A DNA stretch of 64,000 bases from Bifidobacterium bifidum ATCC 29521 = JCM 1255 = DSM 20456 (GCF_001025135.1 NZ_AP012323.1:806001-870000), one strand, 5' to 3'; counted from the stretch's first letter, positions 46,223 to 57,664 are shown. Notes: a model not told the origin generated them from the sequence alone. Numbers and translations: made by a program.

Positions 46223-49200
46223 ATGTCGGGTTGGATTGAAAGAATGTGTGCCATGTTCCGAAACGCTTCACACTTCCCGTCAGAAGGCTCTCTTGGAGGG
46301 CTGATCTCAGGCCTGTCCGGCGCGTTGCGACAGGTGGGGGACGCCGCCGCGTCCGTACTGGGCGGGCGTGGCGTTCGTATGGACGAGGACGGGCAGGGAC
46401 CGTTCGAGGCGGCGGTGCAGGCCGCAGCCGGGTCCGGCAACGACACGGATGCGATGATGGCCGCGCTCTCGAAGCATTCGGTGAGATTGACGCCGCTTAT
46501 CAAGCGTCGCGTGTTTCCCGACCTGCCCGGTGTCCCGCGCGGTGTGGCGCTGGGATGGGCGCAGCTGACCTCGGGGGAGGGTGCCACCATCTCGATAGGG
46601 CTGTTCATCGGGCATGACCGTTTCTCGCAGATCGCGCTCGCCGACGGGAACGGGCGCGTGTTCGTGACCTCCGACCCGCATGCCGATACGCATGATATGA
46701 AGCCGCGGTTCATGCTCGTCAAGGAGGAGGAGCTGGACGCCGTCGACGGCGCGAGATTCGGCGCGAAGGCGCGGCCGCCGTCTGCGGTGACGGGGGCCTC
46801 GACCGGCGAGCCGGCGGGCACGGTCCGCGCGTTTCAGGGCGGCATCGTGGGACGGGACGCCACAGGGCGCATGACATGGCTTGCCTCGTGGCTGAAGACG
46901 GGAAACCGGTACACCCTGGAGCAGATGCGCTCCCCGCTGCCCGCCTCGCTGCGGCAGCGTCTGGATTACCGTGACGCCATCTCCATCGCCTTCCTCGCCG
47001 CATACATGCTGCCCGAAATGCGGGGGCTGCTCATCGGGTTCGGATCGGGCAACATCTTCCGTCGCCTCAACCGTGAGGCGCCGATGGGTGCCATACGCCG
47101 CAGCATACGCGACACGATGGAGGCTCGCGCGCACGGCATGCGAGCGTCCGGTCTGGAGGATCATTTCGCCGACCTGATGCAAGAGGCCGGCGCCCTCGAC
47201 CATGCGTCCGGCCTGGAGGCGGTGCACGGGGCCGAACCGCTGCACCTGTATACGTCCAGTTACTCCGGCGGGTATTTCTTCGCGTGGGACTCCGGACTGG
47301 AGTTCCGCGCCGCGCTGCGCTCGCTGAGAATCGAGGGTAATCTCAACCGTTTCGCCGCAGTGAGCGCGTGGATCGAACGATCCGCCCGCAACGGCGGCGT
47401 GACCGAGGACACGGTCACGCGCGCGCAGGCCGCGCAGATCGATCTTGCGCTGCTGGACGATCCGGCGCTGATGGCGCTGCCTTGGGAAGGGAACCCCGCG
47501 ATATCCGAAATCGATTTCCCGCACGACGACGGCGTGGCGGCGATACGACACGTGTGGCGGTACGCGGGCGAGACCGCTGACCGGATGCTTCAAGACAATC
47601 CGAATCCCGCGGGCGGGCGGGTCGGTTCCGACCCAGGGGCGTCAGAATGGGGGTACCGTCAGGCGGTGTCCCGGCTGCTGCGCCAGCTGAGGCTCCCGTA
47701 TCGCTTCGACATGGAATTCCGCAGCAATCTCGAACAGGGGACGACCGCGGTGGCGTTCACCACGGCGGGCCCCTCCATGATGCCGGAAAGCCGCTATGAC
47801 GAGTGCACCCACGATTGGGTCTCGTTCTCGCAGGGGGAACGGGCCGCCATGAGCGCCGCGTACAATCTCCGCGTCGGGCTCATCATCGCGGCACTGTGCT
47901 TCGGCGCGAGCGAACGGGTCGATCAGGTGTGCGTGCGCATCGATTCCATCGGTCTGGAAGAGGCGGTCGCCGAGCAGGACAGCGCGATCTCCGATCTGAT
48001 GAGCGCAGCGCTGCGATCGTTCGAGCGCTTGCACACGGGCGATGCCGGCGCGTCCAAGGCCGATCCGAAGGACGGTGACCATCACGGCGATCCTTCGCAT
48101 ACGCCTTCCGCGGAGCCGGCGCCTGATGCCCGCACCCCGCAGGCGGATGCCAGAGGCGCCCAGGACGCGAAGACGGATTCCGCCGGTGAGTCCGTTTCTG
48201 CGACCGTCGAGGATGATGATCTGCAGTCGTTGGAGAGCTTCGCCGACATGATGAAGGACATCAATTTCGAAGACTTCGTACGGGACTCCCCGCAGGAAGT
48301 CCAGGACTCCGACTCCGGCGATACGGGTCAGGCGGATGACGCCGGAGCGGCCCCCGGCGGCGAAGGCAACGAAGAAGGCGACACCGACCCCATGGATGCG
48401 CTGCGCCGCAGCCCCACCGTGCGAAACCTCGTCACCGTAACGTTCACCAGGCAGGAGTTGCTGCAGCGGCTGCGCGAAGACGCGTTGCGGCACCCCGCCG
48501 ACACCTATCGCCTGTTCGGCGCGGTGATGGACATCGACGAGCGGGGCGGACTCGCCCCCATCAGCGCCGAATTCGACCTGCGTGACGCGAGGTTCTCCCC
48601 GACGGGCTCCCAGGAGGAGCCGGAACTGTCGGACAAGGTCTTCCCGGCGACTGTCGCCGGCATCCTCGGCACGGACAACGCCGAGGGCCTGTCCATCCAG
48701 CGGGCGGACCTGCTGCAGCGCTGCGTCGACGAATTCCACCGGCTCGCCGCCGACGGGACTCTGGCGTCGGTCTCCAAGGCGCAGCATGCGATGCATGTCA
48801 TCGACCGCGTCGCCGATCCGGAGCTGTCCGAATTGTCGTCACGCGTCACCAGTGCGCTCATCGACGGTACCGACACACCGGACTTCACCTTCCAGCTGGC
48901 GGACGAACTCGACCGGGAACGCACGCGGGCCCGCGACCTGCTGTTCTCCGGTCAGGACGATCAGGCCGTGACCGTCGCCGAAGCGGCCATCGAACGTGTG
49001 GAATCGGCTTATGCCGACAATCCGGGCGTGCCACGGTATTTCAACTCGTATGCCGAGCGCGTCGTCTACAACCGCCTGTTCGCCACGGACGGCGAACGCA
49101 CGGTGCTGATCCCCGACAACCTGTTCTACGCGCACACCGAGCTGGCGGACCTGCTGTCTCAGCTCAAGGGCGCGAAGGCCGCGCTGCCGCACCTTAACGC

Positions 49201-49732
49201 GATGGTGGCGTATGCTCCCGCTTACCCGTTCTCGCACATGAAGCTCGCAGTGCAGCTCGCCCGCAACGAGGATTGGGATTCCGCGCGCGCGGCATGCCTG
49301 AACGCGCTGCGCGTGGCGCTCGACCGTGATGACGCCGCATTCGCCTACTACCGGCTGGCATACGCGGAATGGATGCGCGACCGTTTCGATATCGCCGCCG
49401 CGGCCTACATCATGAGCGAGCACATCGCACCGGGGCAGATCGGGGCGCTTGACGGCGAGCTGAGGGAACTGCTCGCACGCGCCGAATCCCAATGCATAGC
49501 GGTGCCTACCGACGTGGAGTCGGCAGCCGGCGTGCTGCGCATGCACGATCTGCCGGTGTGGCCCCACACCCAGGTCGCCGCGATCGTGCGCGACGCCGCC
49601 CGCGTGTGCGTGGACGAGGGCATGTTCGTTCCCGCACGGACGCTGTCGATGGCGGCCGCCCGTATGAACGACGGCGACAACGGCGGTGTCGACATGGTGC
49701 AGTCCCAGTTCCTGAGATCGCTCAACTCCTGA
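46223..49732 (+). CDS. 1169-residue protein of unknown function with helical repeat C-terminus
   Basis: No known enzyme motif is recognised. The N-terminal half (1-610) looks folded and mixed alpha/beta, with FIGHDRFSQIALADG and YSGGYFFAWDSG; an acidic low-complexity linker spans about 610-720; the C-terminal part (720-1169) contains helical, TPR-like pairs (LADLLSQLKGAKAALPHLNAMVAYAPAYPFSHMKLAVQLARNEDWDSARAACLNAL). There are no membrane helices, so it is probably cytosolic. The start follows a -10 hexamer by 9 nt; a later ATG (MFRN) is possible. A scaffold or regulatory role is only a guess. Confidence 0.85.
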   Translation: MSGWIERMCAMFRNASHFPSEGSLGGLISGLSGALRQVGDAAASVLGGRGVRMDEDGQGPFEAAVQAAAGSGNDTDAMMAALSKHSVRLTPLIKRRVFPDLPGVPRGVALGWAQLTSGEGATISIGLFIGHDRFSQIALADGNGRVFVTSDPHADTHDMKPRFMLVKEEELDAVDGARFGAKARPPSAVTGASTGEPAGTVRAFQGGIVGRDATGRMTWLASWLKTGNRYTLEQMRSPLPASLRQRLDYRDAISIAFLAAYMLPEMRGLLIGFGSGNIFRRLNREAPMGAIRRSIRDTMEARAHGMRASGLEDHFADLMQEAGALDHASGLEAVHGAEPLHLYTSSYSGGYFFAWDSGLEFRAALRSLRIEGNLNRFAAVSAWIERSARNGGVTEDTVTRAQAAQIDLALLDDPALMALPWEGNPAISEIDFPHDDGVAAIRHVWRYAGETADRMLQDNPNPAGGRVGSDPGASEWGYRQAVSRLLRQLRLPYRFDMEFRSNLEQGTTAVAFTTAGPSMMPESRYDECTHDWVSFSQGERAAMSAAYNLRVGLIIAALCFGASERVDQVCVRIDSIGLEEAVAEQDSAISDLMSAALRSFERLHTGDAGASKADPKDGDHHGDPSHTPSAEPAPDARTPQADARGAQDAKTDSAGESVSATVEDDDLQSLESFADMMKDINFEDFVRDSPQEVQDSDSGDTGQADDAGAAPGGEGNEEGDTDPMDALRRSPTVRNLVTVTFTRQELLQRLREDALRHPADTYRLFGAVMDIDERGGLAPISAEFDLRDARFSPTGSQEEPELSDKVFPATVAGILGTDNAEGLSIQRADLLQRCVDEFHRLAADGTLASVSKAQHAMHVIDRVADPELSELSSRVTSALIDGTDTPDFTFQLADELDRERTRARDLLFSGQDDQAVTVAEAAIERVESAYADNPGVPRYFNSYAERVVYNRLFATDGERTVLIPDNLFYAHTELADLLSQLKGAKAALPHLNAMVAYAPAYPFSHMKLAVQLARNEDWDSARAACLNALRVALDRDDAAFAYYRLAYAEWMRDRFDIAAAAYIMSEHIAPGQIGALDGELRELLARAESQCIAVPTDVESAAGVLRMHDLPVWPHTQVAAIVRDAARVCVDEGMFVPARTLSMAAARMNDGDNGGVDMVQSQFLRSLNS

Positions 49733-49794
49733 TGCCGTGGCGCGGGCGTCGCCGAGGCGGGTTCATGTTTTCGATTACAATCGAATCCAGATGA

Positions 49795-52521
<2,727 letters not shown>

Positions 52522-52527
52522 ACTGCC

Positions 52528-52634
52528 GCCCCCTCTCCGCTGACGGAGGGCTGTCGCGGAGCGACTGGGGTGGTCCATGCCTATAAACCCACCCCTCAGT
52601 CTCGCTTCGCGAGTCAGCTTCCGCCGGCGGGAGC
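52528..52634. repeat. Intergenic palindromic repeat, copy 3 (inverted pair)
   Basis: The first half (52528-52575) ends GCGGAGCGACTGGGGTGGTC. The second half (52588-52634) is a similar unit in inverse orientation (starts ACCCACCCCTCAGTCTCGCT). Together they form a long imperfect palindrome between ligA and mrp. Confidence 0.7.
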
Positions 52635-52748
52635 AAGTACCCGCCCCGCGCTTTGCGGCCCATTTCACAGGGTGGATTTCACGCCGCCTCTGGCACGCCA
52701 TCGATTCACACGCTAGTCTGGTACGCGGCAATAAGGAGGATAGGATAC

Positions 52749-53879
52749 ATGACAGACGCACGCCACATCGAGGCGCAGATCTACGAACGGCTCAACAAAG
52801 TCATCGACCCGGAGCTCGGCCGCTCCATCACCGATCTGGGGATGATCGCCGCAATCAACGCGGTGGGCGCCACCTCCCAGGGCGACGGCGACGTGCCGTC
52901 ATATGACGTGACCGTGCATGTGGAACTTACGGTCGAGGGCTGTCCGCTGTCGCAGACCATCACCAATCAGATCAACGGCGCAATCGTCTCATATCCCGAC
53001 GCGAAGCTCACCCCGCACATCGAGGTCTCATCCATGAGCCATGACAAGCTCGCCGACCTGGTGGCGGGTCTCAAGGCGGAGCGCAAGCAGAATCCGTTCA
53101 ACAAACCGGGCGTCAAGACGCGCATCTTCGCGATCGCCTCCGGCAAGGGCGGCGTCGGCAAATCATCGGTGAGCGCCAATCTGGCGGCGACCTTCGCGGC
53201 GCTCGGGTACGACACCGCGGCCATCGACGCGGACATCTACGGTTTTTCGCTGCCGAAGCTGTTCGGCGTGCACACGCAGCCGACGAACCTCAACGGCATG
53301 CTGATGCCGGTGACCGCATGGGGCGTCAAGCTGATTTCGATTGGCATGTTCGCCGGTGCCGACCGTGCGATTCTGTGGCGCGGGCCTCGTCTGCAGCGTT
53401 CGCTGGAACAGTTCCTGTCGGACGTGTGGTGGGGGGATCCGGACGTGCTGCTGCTCGACCTTGCCCCGGGCACCGGCGACATGGCGATTTCGGTGGCTCA
53501 GGCGTTGCCGAACGCGGAACTCGTCGTCGTCACCACTCCGCAGCCGTCGGCTTCGGATGTGGCGGTGCGCTCCGGTCTGGTCGCATTGCAGGTGCCGATG
53601 AAAGTACGTGGCGTGGTCGAGAACATGAGCTGGTATGAGCATAAGGGCGAGCGACTGGAGATCTTCGGCGCGGGCGGCGGTCGGCGTGTGTCCGATCAAC
53701 TGACCGAGACGCTTGGCTATGACGTGCCTCTACTCGCTCAGCTGCCGCTCGACCCCGATTTGCGCGAGGTGGGCGAGTCCGGCCGTCCGGCGGTTCTGAA
53801 CGAGGACGGCGCACTGCGCTCGGATGTCCTGGGGCGCACGTTCCGGGAGCTTGCCGAGGGTCTTCTTCGCAGCGAATGA
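52749..53879 (+). CDS. mrp: Mrp/NBP35-family iron-sulfur carrier ATPase with N-terminal MIP18 domain
   Basis: A 376-residue protein: an N-terminal MIP18/DUF59-type domain (residues 1-105, VIDPELGRSITDLGMI), then a deviant Walker A SGKGGVGKSS of the MinD/Mrp class (~132-141), and ENMSWYEHKGERLEIFG. The CxxC pair that many Mrp proteins have after ENMS is absent, as in other actinobacterial members. It probably transfers Fe-S clusters. AAGGAGG precedes the ATG. Its stop codon lies inside the terminal repeat of the palindromic element at 53870. Confidence 0.93.
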   Translation: MTDARHIEAQIYERLNKVIDPELGRSITDLGMIAAINAVGATSQGDGDVPSYDVTVHVELTVEGCPLSQTITNQINGAIVSYPDAKLTPHIEVSSMSHDKLADLVAGLKAERKQNPFNKPGVKTRIFAIASGKGGVGKSSVSANLAATFAALGYDTAAIDADIYGFSLPKLFGVHTQPTNLNGMLMPVTAWGVKLISIGMFAGADRAILWRGPRLQRSLEQFLSDVWWGDPDVLLLDLAPGTGDMAISVAQALPNAELVVVTTPQPSASDVAVRSGLVALQVPMKVRGVVENMSWYEHKGERLEIFGAGGGRRVSDQLTETLGYDVPLLAQLPLDPDLREVGESGRPAVLNEDGALRSDVLGRTFRELAEGLLRSE

Positions 53880-54026
53880 TTCTCAATAAGAAAGGTGCGA
53901 GGATTGCGCACAAATACGCACAGTCGCACATTCCTAGGAGTGGCGGAATAGAGCCGTTTCTGTATATTTCATGTGCGTTTGGCCGGCAGCCGGACTCGCA
54001 CCTTTCTTATTGAGAACCGTTCGCTG
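53870..54026 (+). mobile_element. MITE-like palindromic element, copy 1
   Basis: About 157 bp with imperfect terminal inverted repeats of ~32 bp (ends CAGCGAATGATTCTCAATAA... and ...TTATTGAGAACCGTTCGCTG). The inner part is about 85% identical by eye to the inverted copy at 54950-55107. It has no coding capacity of its own, but its ends supply the stop codons of mrp (TGA) and of the convergent DUF559-like gene (TAA). Confidence 0.8.
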
Positions 54027-54840
54027 CGAGCCAGTAGTGCAAATGACGCTGCCGGTTGACGATGTCCCGGACCATCTCGATGAAGGCCCGCCTTGATTCC
54101 TCCGTCCGCAGGTCATCCGCGGTGACCATGATGATGGTCCAGCCATTGTGCTGCAGCTCGTTGAACCGCGCGGCGTCCTTGCGCATCTGCTCGGGGCTCG
54201 CATGATATGCGCCCTGATATTCGAATCCCACCTTGCAGTCGGGGTAGGCCATATCGATCAGTCTGGTTCCGTGCCTAAGCCTCACTCGGTAATTCGCATA
54301 TGGCCTGCCGAGCCCCGAATCTAAGAGAATGCCGAACAGAGGTGTTTCGGGTGGTGAATCCGTGTCCTCGACGATGTACGGGAGCGCCTCCTCGCATTTT
54401 CTCTTCCCCGCGAAACGGGGGCTCGCGTCGAGGTATGCGGCGAAGTCGTCTTTCCTGGCCTTCTTCCTGCGTTCCTCGCGGCTGGCAAACGCCGAGGCTA
54501 TCGTTGCCAGGGCTTCCGTGTCGCAGTAGGTTGCCATCTGCGCCCATGCCATGGCGGGGGAGGCCATCCAGAACCGTTCATATTCGTATTTGCAGTATTC
54601 CTCCTTTCCGGAGAACACATGGAATGTGACTCCGGCGATGTGATTGCGATCCTGTGCGCGAGGCACACTGACATGGACGCGATTCAACGCCAGATCGGTT
54701 TTCGGCACGGGAGCTCCCCAGTATCGTATGGCGTTGATATATCCGACCCTGAGCGGTCTCTTGGTGCGCATGGCGGCTTCATTGCAGCGTTTGTGTTCGT
54801 TCCGCCGCCCGTTGACTATATCCGTGTTCATGAATCCCAT
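54007..54840 (-). CDS. DUF559-like (PD-(D/E)XK, Vsr-type fold) protein between two palindromic elements
   Basis: A 277-residue protein. The C-terminal part has a nuclease-like pattern, RLIDMAYPDCKVGFEYQGAYH then RKDAARFNELQHNGWTIIMVTADDL, which is typical of DUF559/Vsr-like folds with Asp and Glu-x-Gln candidate active-site residues. The N-terminal half (RVGYINAIRYWGAPVPKTDLALNRVHVSVP) resembles regions seen in AbiEi-related antitoxin proteins, a tentative link. The start is uncertain: ATG 54840 is chosen, ATG 54771 and an upstream extension to 54939 are possible. The last codons lie in the palindromic element. A mobile, defence or antitoxin role is inference. Confidence 0.7.
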   Translation of the reverse strand: MGFMNTDIVNGRRNEHKRCNEAAMRTKRPLRVGYINAIRYWGAPVPKTDLALNRVHVSVPRAQDRNHIAGVTFHVFSGKEEYCKYEYERFWMASPAMAWAQMATYCDTEALATIASAFASREERRKKARKDDFAAYLDASPRFAGKRKCEEALPYIVEDTDSPPETPLFGILLDSGLGRPYANYRVRLRHGTRLIDMAYPDCKVGFEYQGAYHASPEQMRKDAARFNELQHNGWTIIMVTADDLRTEESRRAFIEMVRDIVNRQRHLHYWLAANGSQ

Positions 54841-54949
54841 GGGGCAACGGTATGGAATGGAATGTGCCGATGGCAAGCGATTTCGGGGTATGTGGTCGAA
54901 GGCTAGGCATTTTTGGCATGTCTTCGGCGTGTTATCCACATTCCATGTA

Positions 54950-55107
54950 TCAGCGAACGGTTCTCATTAAGAAAGGTGCGAGTCGGTTCTGCGGGCAAAC
55001 GAACATGAAATTGATGGAAACGGCGTTATTCCGCCGATATGAGAAATGTGCGATTGTGCGTATCTGTGCGCAATCCTCGCACCTTTCTTAATGAGAATCA
55101 TTCGCTG
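54950..55107 (-). mobile_element. MITE-like palindromic element, copy 2 (inverted)
   Basis: About 158 bp, reverse orientation relative to copy 1. Terminal repeats CAGCGAACGGTTCTCATTAA and its near-complement at the other end pair over ~32 bp. It lies upstream of the DUF559-like gene, so the two copies bracket 923 bp. Confidence 0.8.
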
Positions 55108-55114
55108 ATACATC

Positions 55115-55184
55115 GGGGAGGAGGAAAGAGAAGGAGGGAGAAAAAGATGAGGAGGGGAAGAGAGAGGAAGAGATAATGGAAAAG
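55115..55184 (+). repeat. 70-nt purine tract
   Basis: Only three pyrimidines (T at 55148, 55174 and 55177) in 70 nt of G and A. Such asymmetric tracts can form triplex or slippage-prone structures. It lies immediately before the left 18-bp repeat of the glnA-linked island. Confidence 0.85.
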
Positions 55185-55187
55185 CAT

Positions 55188-55205
55188 CTATCAGATGTGG
55201 AAGTA
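55188..55205. repeat. Left copy of 18-bp direct repeat of the glnA 3' end (attL-like)
   Basis: CTATCAGATGTGGAAGTA, identical to 57792-57809, where it covers the last codons and stop of glnA. The two copies bound about 2.6 kb. Confidence 0.75.
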
Positions 55206-55379
55206 GGAGCATCCTTTAGCGCGATGTCGGCGCAAAACGTTGGAATACCGCCATAAACGGCTTCATTTCGCCGTTTCCAAGGGTTTTTACATGACCTGTA
55301 AAACTGCTATCGCCAGCCATGTGCGGCTATTTCCGGTTAGGATAACTAGACCTGCGGCCGGGGCGCATAGCACTGGATC
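55206..55379. other. Left end of the island, no gene recognised
   Basis: No plausible reading frame, promoter pair or hairpin was seen in this stretch. It is less GC-rich than the surrounding chromosome. Confidence 0.5.
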
Positions 55380-55544
55380 ATGGAAAAAACCGATATGCGC
55401 TGCACACTCACATTCTTCGACTCCGCCGGCGAACTGCAACCGATCATGCTGACGGGCAAAACGCACGTCGTCTCCGCGTATGGCCACACCCAGACGCTCG
55501 CCCTCGCCATTCTTCGCGTTGCCGGCTCCGGGGCGTATGTCTAA
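55380..55544 (+). CDS. Putative 54-residue protein
   Basis: A short frame (begins MEKTDMRCTLTFFDSAGELQ, ends VAGSGAYV) that reads like a small folded protein, with alternating hydrophobic residues. No ribosome-binding site is visible and no family is recognised. It lies inside the island bounded by the glnA direct repeats. Confidence 0.35.
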   Translation: MEKTDMRCTLTFFDSAGELQPIMLTGKTHVVSAYGHTQTLALAILRVAGSGAYV

Positions 55545-55646
55545 AAACCCCGCGTGGGTTCCATAAGGGGCTATGCGTCCCCGAGCGCATGTCGTCGTGA
55601 CTGCCGTGTCGTAGGCTCGTATCGTTTCGCCCACGCACCAATTGCG

Positions 55647-56660
55647 TCATTGCAGGTTGTAGATAATCGCGACCATGCCGAATACACACAAACCAAACTC
55701 ACCAACCACGGCAATTGCCGCGGGCCACAGCCAATACGCGCCGCGATCATGCTCAATCGCCCATCGTGCGCCATCCAGTTCGTTCGGGATGACGACCGCG
55801 GCGAGCAGCAGCATCATGCCGAATGCTGCGGCGGCCTTCCCAATCCCCGATAAACCCTCAAAGGCAAGCATACCCAACAATGGCACACCCGGAGAGAACA
55901 CCGCCAGACGACGTGCCAGACGGCCCTTCGCCTCGTCGCCCGCACGTTTGCGCAGGATGCTCCAAAACGCAAGACCCGCGACCAAAGCGGCACATACCAT
56001 CGACGTGAGCAGACCTGGAATGATATTCGGGTACATGTCAGGGAAGTCCTCTCCCCAATCGGCGTGCTTCAACACCGGTTCGGTGAGCATGCCCGCCACA
56101 CCCACCGGCATGAGCAACGCCGCCAGCAGACAGAACGGACGGCACCTACGGCCCGTGAACCCATTGACAATCAGAAGAGTGGATACATGCAGAGGGGTGC
56201 AGGAGCTGAACATGAGGACCACGATCCAGACGATGGGACCTCCCCAATCCCCCAACCAAGTGTCGTGCCAACGAACCCCGAACCACGACAGTATGGCCAG
56301 ACTCGCACGCTCGTACTCGCCATGGCCGGTTAGGTAATACCATATGTTCGCCACATACACGCCGACATACCAAGCGAACAGCAGAACCGTCCGCCACGCC
56401 ATGCCACGCACCGTCGCCGGACGCTCCCCATCCCCGCGTTCGGGAACGGTCGTGGCGAACATCGAGAACACGCCGAGCTCATTGGGCTCGTCGGAATCAC
56501 GCCTCCTCCCGCGCCGGCACCCACCGGCCGAACCATCCTCGTCCGAACCGTCCATTCCACGGGACGACTCCAGAACGGGACCCAAATCCGAATCGTCATC
56601 CATCACCATGCGTTCCCCCACAACCTTCACGATGCCCTCAACCGGTTTTTCGAACATCAT
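55647..56660 (-). CDS. Polytopic membrane protein of the glnA-linked island
   Basis: A 337-residue protein with a soluble acidic N-terminus (~85 residues) and about seven hydrophobic helices (for example TVLLFAWYVGVYVANIWYYLTG, FCLLAALLMPVGVAGML, IIPGLLTSMVCAALVAGLAFW). No family is recognised. The ATG overlaps the stop codon of the MazG-like gene (ATGATG), so translation is coupled and the two products probably act together. Confidence 0.75.
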   Translation of the reverse strand: MMFEKPVEGIVKVVGERMVMDDDSDLGPVLESSRGMDGSDEDGSAGGCRRGRRRDSDEPNELGVFSMFATTVPERGDGERPATVRGMAWRTVLLFAWYVGVYVANIWYYLTGHGEYERASLAILSWFGVRWHDTWLGDWGGPIVWIVVLMFSSCTPLHVSTLLIVNGFTGRRCRPFCLLAALLMPVGVAGMLTEPVLKHADWGEDFPDMYPNIIPGLLTSMVCAALVAGLAFWSILRKRAGDEAKGRLARRLAVFSPGVPLLGMLAFEGLSGIGKAAAAFGMMLLLAAVVIPNELDGARWAIEHDRGAYWLWPAAIAVVGEFGLCVFGMVAIIYNLQ

Positions 56661-57085
56661 TGCTCCATTCGTTGTTTCTGTCTCATGGTTTTTCGTTCCA
56701 CCCATTCGTCCAGCTCATCGTCGGTGATGTCGTACATGATTTGCAGCAGTTTCAGGCAGATGGTCACGTCGGCCATCTCCTCGGCCAGATTATGTTCCGA
56801 GTCGGGCCTGCCGCGCAATCGTTTGCTGACGGCCTGAATGAGTTCGGCGCATTCCTCCATGCACACGATGGACTGCTTGTCCCGTCCGAACCGTTCGACA
56901 CTCTTGCACCAGACGGCGCGACGGTCGACCTGTCCGTCGCGCATACTGTCCACGATGAGCAGAGACTCCCGAAGCACGTCGGCGCGACCACGCCAATAAC
57001 CAGAGCCTTCACTGGAGCCCGATACGCTTTCGGCCGAGCCAAGCTTGTCGATAAGACGCTCCCTAAGCCAATTCAGATTCTTCAC
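56657..57085 (-). CDS. MazG-like nucleotide pyrophosphohydrolase
   Basis: A 142-residue protein. Its centre carries the MazG-type metal-binding pattern EECAE (E-E-x-x-E) followed ~20 residues later by EEMAD (E-x-x-D), within an all-helical domain; this class hydrolyses (d)NTPs to monophosphates. Such small MazG proteins are frequent in phages and islands. GGAGGGG six bases before a GTG sets the start at VKNLNWLRERL; a GTG at 57136, overlapping the upstream stop (GTGA), is the alternative. Confidence 0.8.
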   Translation of the reverse strand: MKNLNWLRERLIDKLGSAESVSGSSEGSGYWRGRADVLRESLLIVDSMRDGQVDRRAVWCKSVERFGRDKQSIVCMEECAELIQAVSKRLRGRPDSEHNLAEEMADVTICLKLLQIMYDITDDELDEWVERKTMRQKQRMEQ

Positions 57086-57132
57086 CGCGCCCCTCCGTTT
57101 CGTCGAGTGTGGCGTGAAGCATCGTAGTCTCC

Positions 57133-57312
57133 TCACAGCATGTCTTCAAGTCCGTCGGTGACGGCGGCCAGGGCGCGGCCCAGCCCTTTGCCCATGACGG
57201 CCGCCTTCGCGCCGTACAGTCCGGTCAGATACGCGTACAGGCGGGTCAGGTCGGCGTACACGCACGCCGAACCCGCACCCTGGCCGGCCAGAACATCGTG
57301 GTGAACGGCCAT
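57133..57312 (-). CDS. Small hypothetical protein upstream of the MazG-like gene
   Basis: A 59-residue frame, probably helical (YADLTRLYAYLTGLYGAKAAVMGKGLGRAL), ending 4 nt into a possible start of the MazG-like gene. Ribosome-binding site is weak. It would be the first gene of a three-gene minus-strand unit in the island. Confidence 0.45.
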   Translation of the reverse strand: MAVHHDVLAGQGAGSACVYADLTRLYAYLTGLYGAKAAVMGKGLGRALAAVTDGLEDML

Positions 57313-57439
57313 CACCTAGCGCCGGGCATCCGAACGTCGCGGCAGGCCAGCCGGGTGCGACGGCGCCGCAACGCCGTTGGATCCTCGCGATGCATAGCCG
57401 CTGCTATGACGAAACCGAAGAGAACATCCGCATCCGAAA

Positions 57440-57661
57440 ATGACGTCGCCGACCCCAAGGAAGCTCTACGTGCCCATCGAGCACCGCCCGCTACTGGGAG
57501 TGCCGGAGGCGGTCGCCCTGACCGGGCTGGACGAGAAGGTCATCCGACTGGCCATACGCCAAGGCAAGCTCATCGCCTGCTACGTCCATTCGTCGACCAA
57601 GCGCATCCGACGGCGTGATCTGGACGATTGGCTGTCCGCGTTGCCGGAACGGCCGCGATGA
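57440..57661 (+). CDS. Excisionase-like helix-turn-helix protein
   Basis: A 73-residue protein of the MerR/Xis-type winged-helix class: LLGVPEAVALTGLDEKVIRLAIRQGKLIACYVHSSTKRIRRRDLDDWL is the pattern of excisionase-family DNA-binding proteins (helix-turn-helix, short wing, and a final Trp-containing helix). It is the rightmost gene of the island, 130 nt from the glnA-side repeat, where an excisionase would be expected. No integrase is present nearby. It could instead be a transcription regulator. Confidence 0.75.
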   Translation: MTSPTPRKLYVPIEHRPLLGVPEAVALTGLDEKVIRLAIRQGKLIACYVHSSTKRIRRRDLDDWLSALPERPR

Positions 57662-57664
57662 CGA

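Noticed and set aside
53870..55107. Complete insertion sequence around the DUF559-like gene
   Set aside because: The enclosed protein has no transposase motif (no DDE or HUH pattern) and no target-site duplication was identifiable.
55115..55184. Purine tract as coding sequence
   Set aside because: Would encode only Gly, Glu, Lys and Arg runs, and there is no start or stop context.
57298..57618. 106-residue frame overlapping the excisionase-like gene
   Set aside because: Arg/Ala/Pro-rich text in the wrong frame; the 57440-57661 frame has a recognisable helix-turn-helix.
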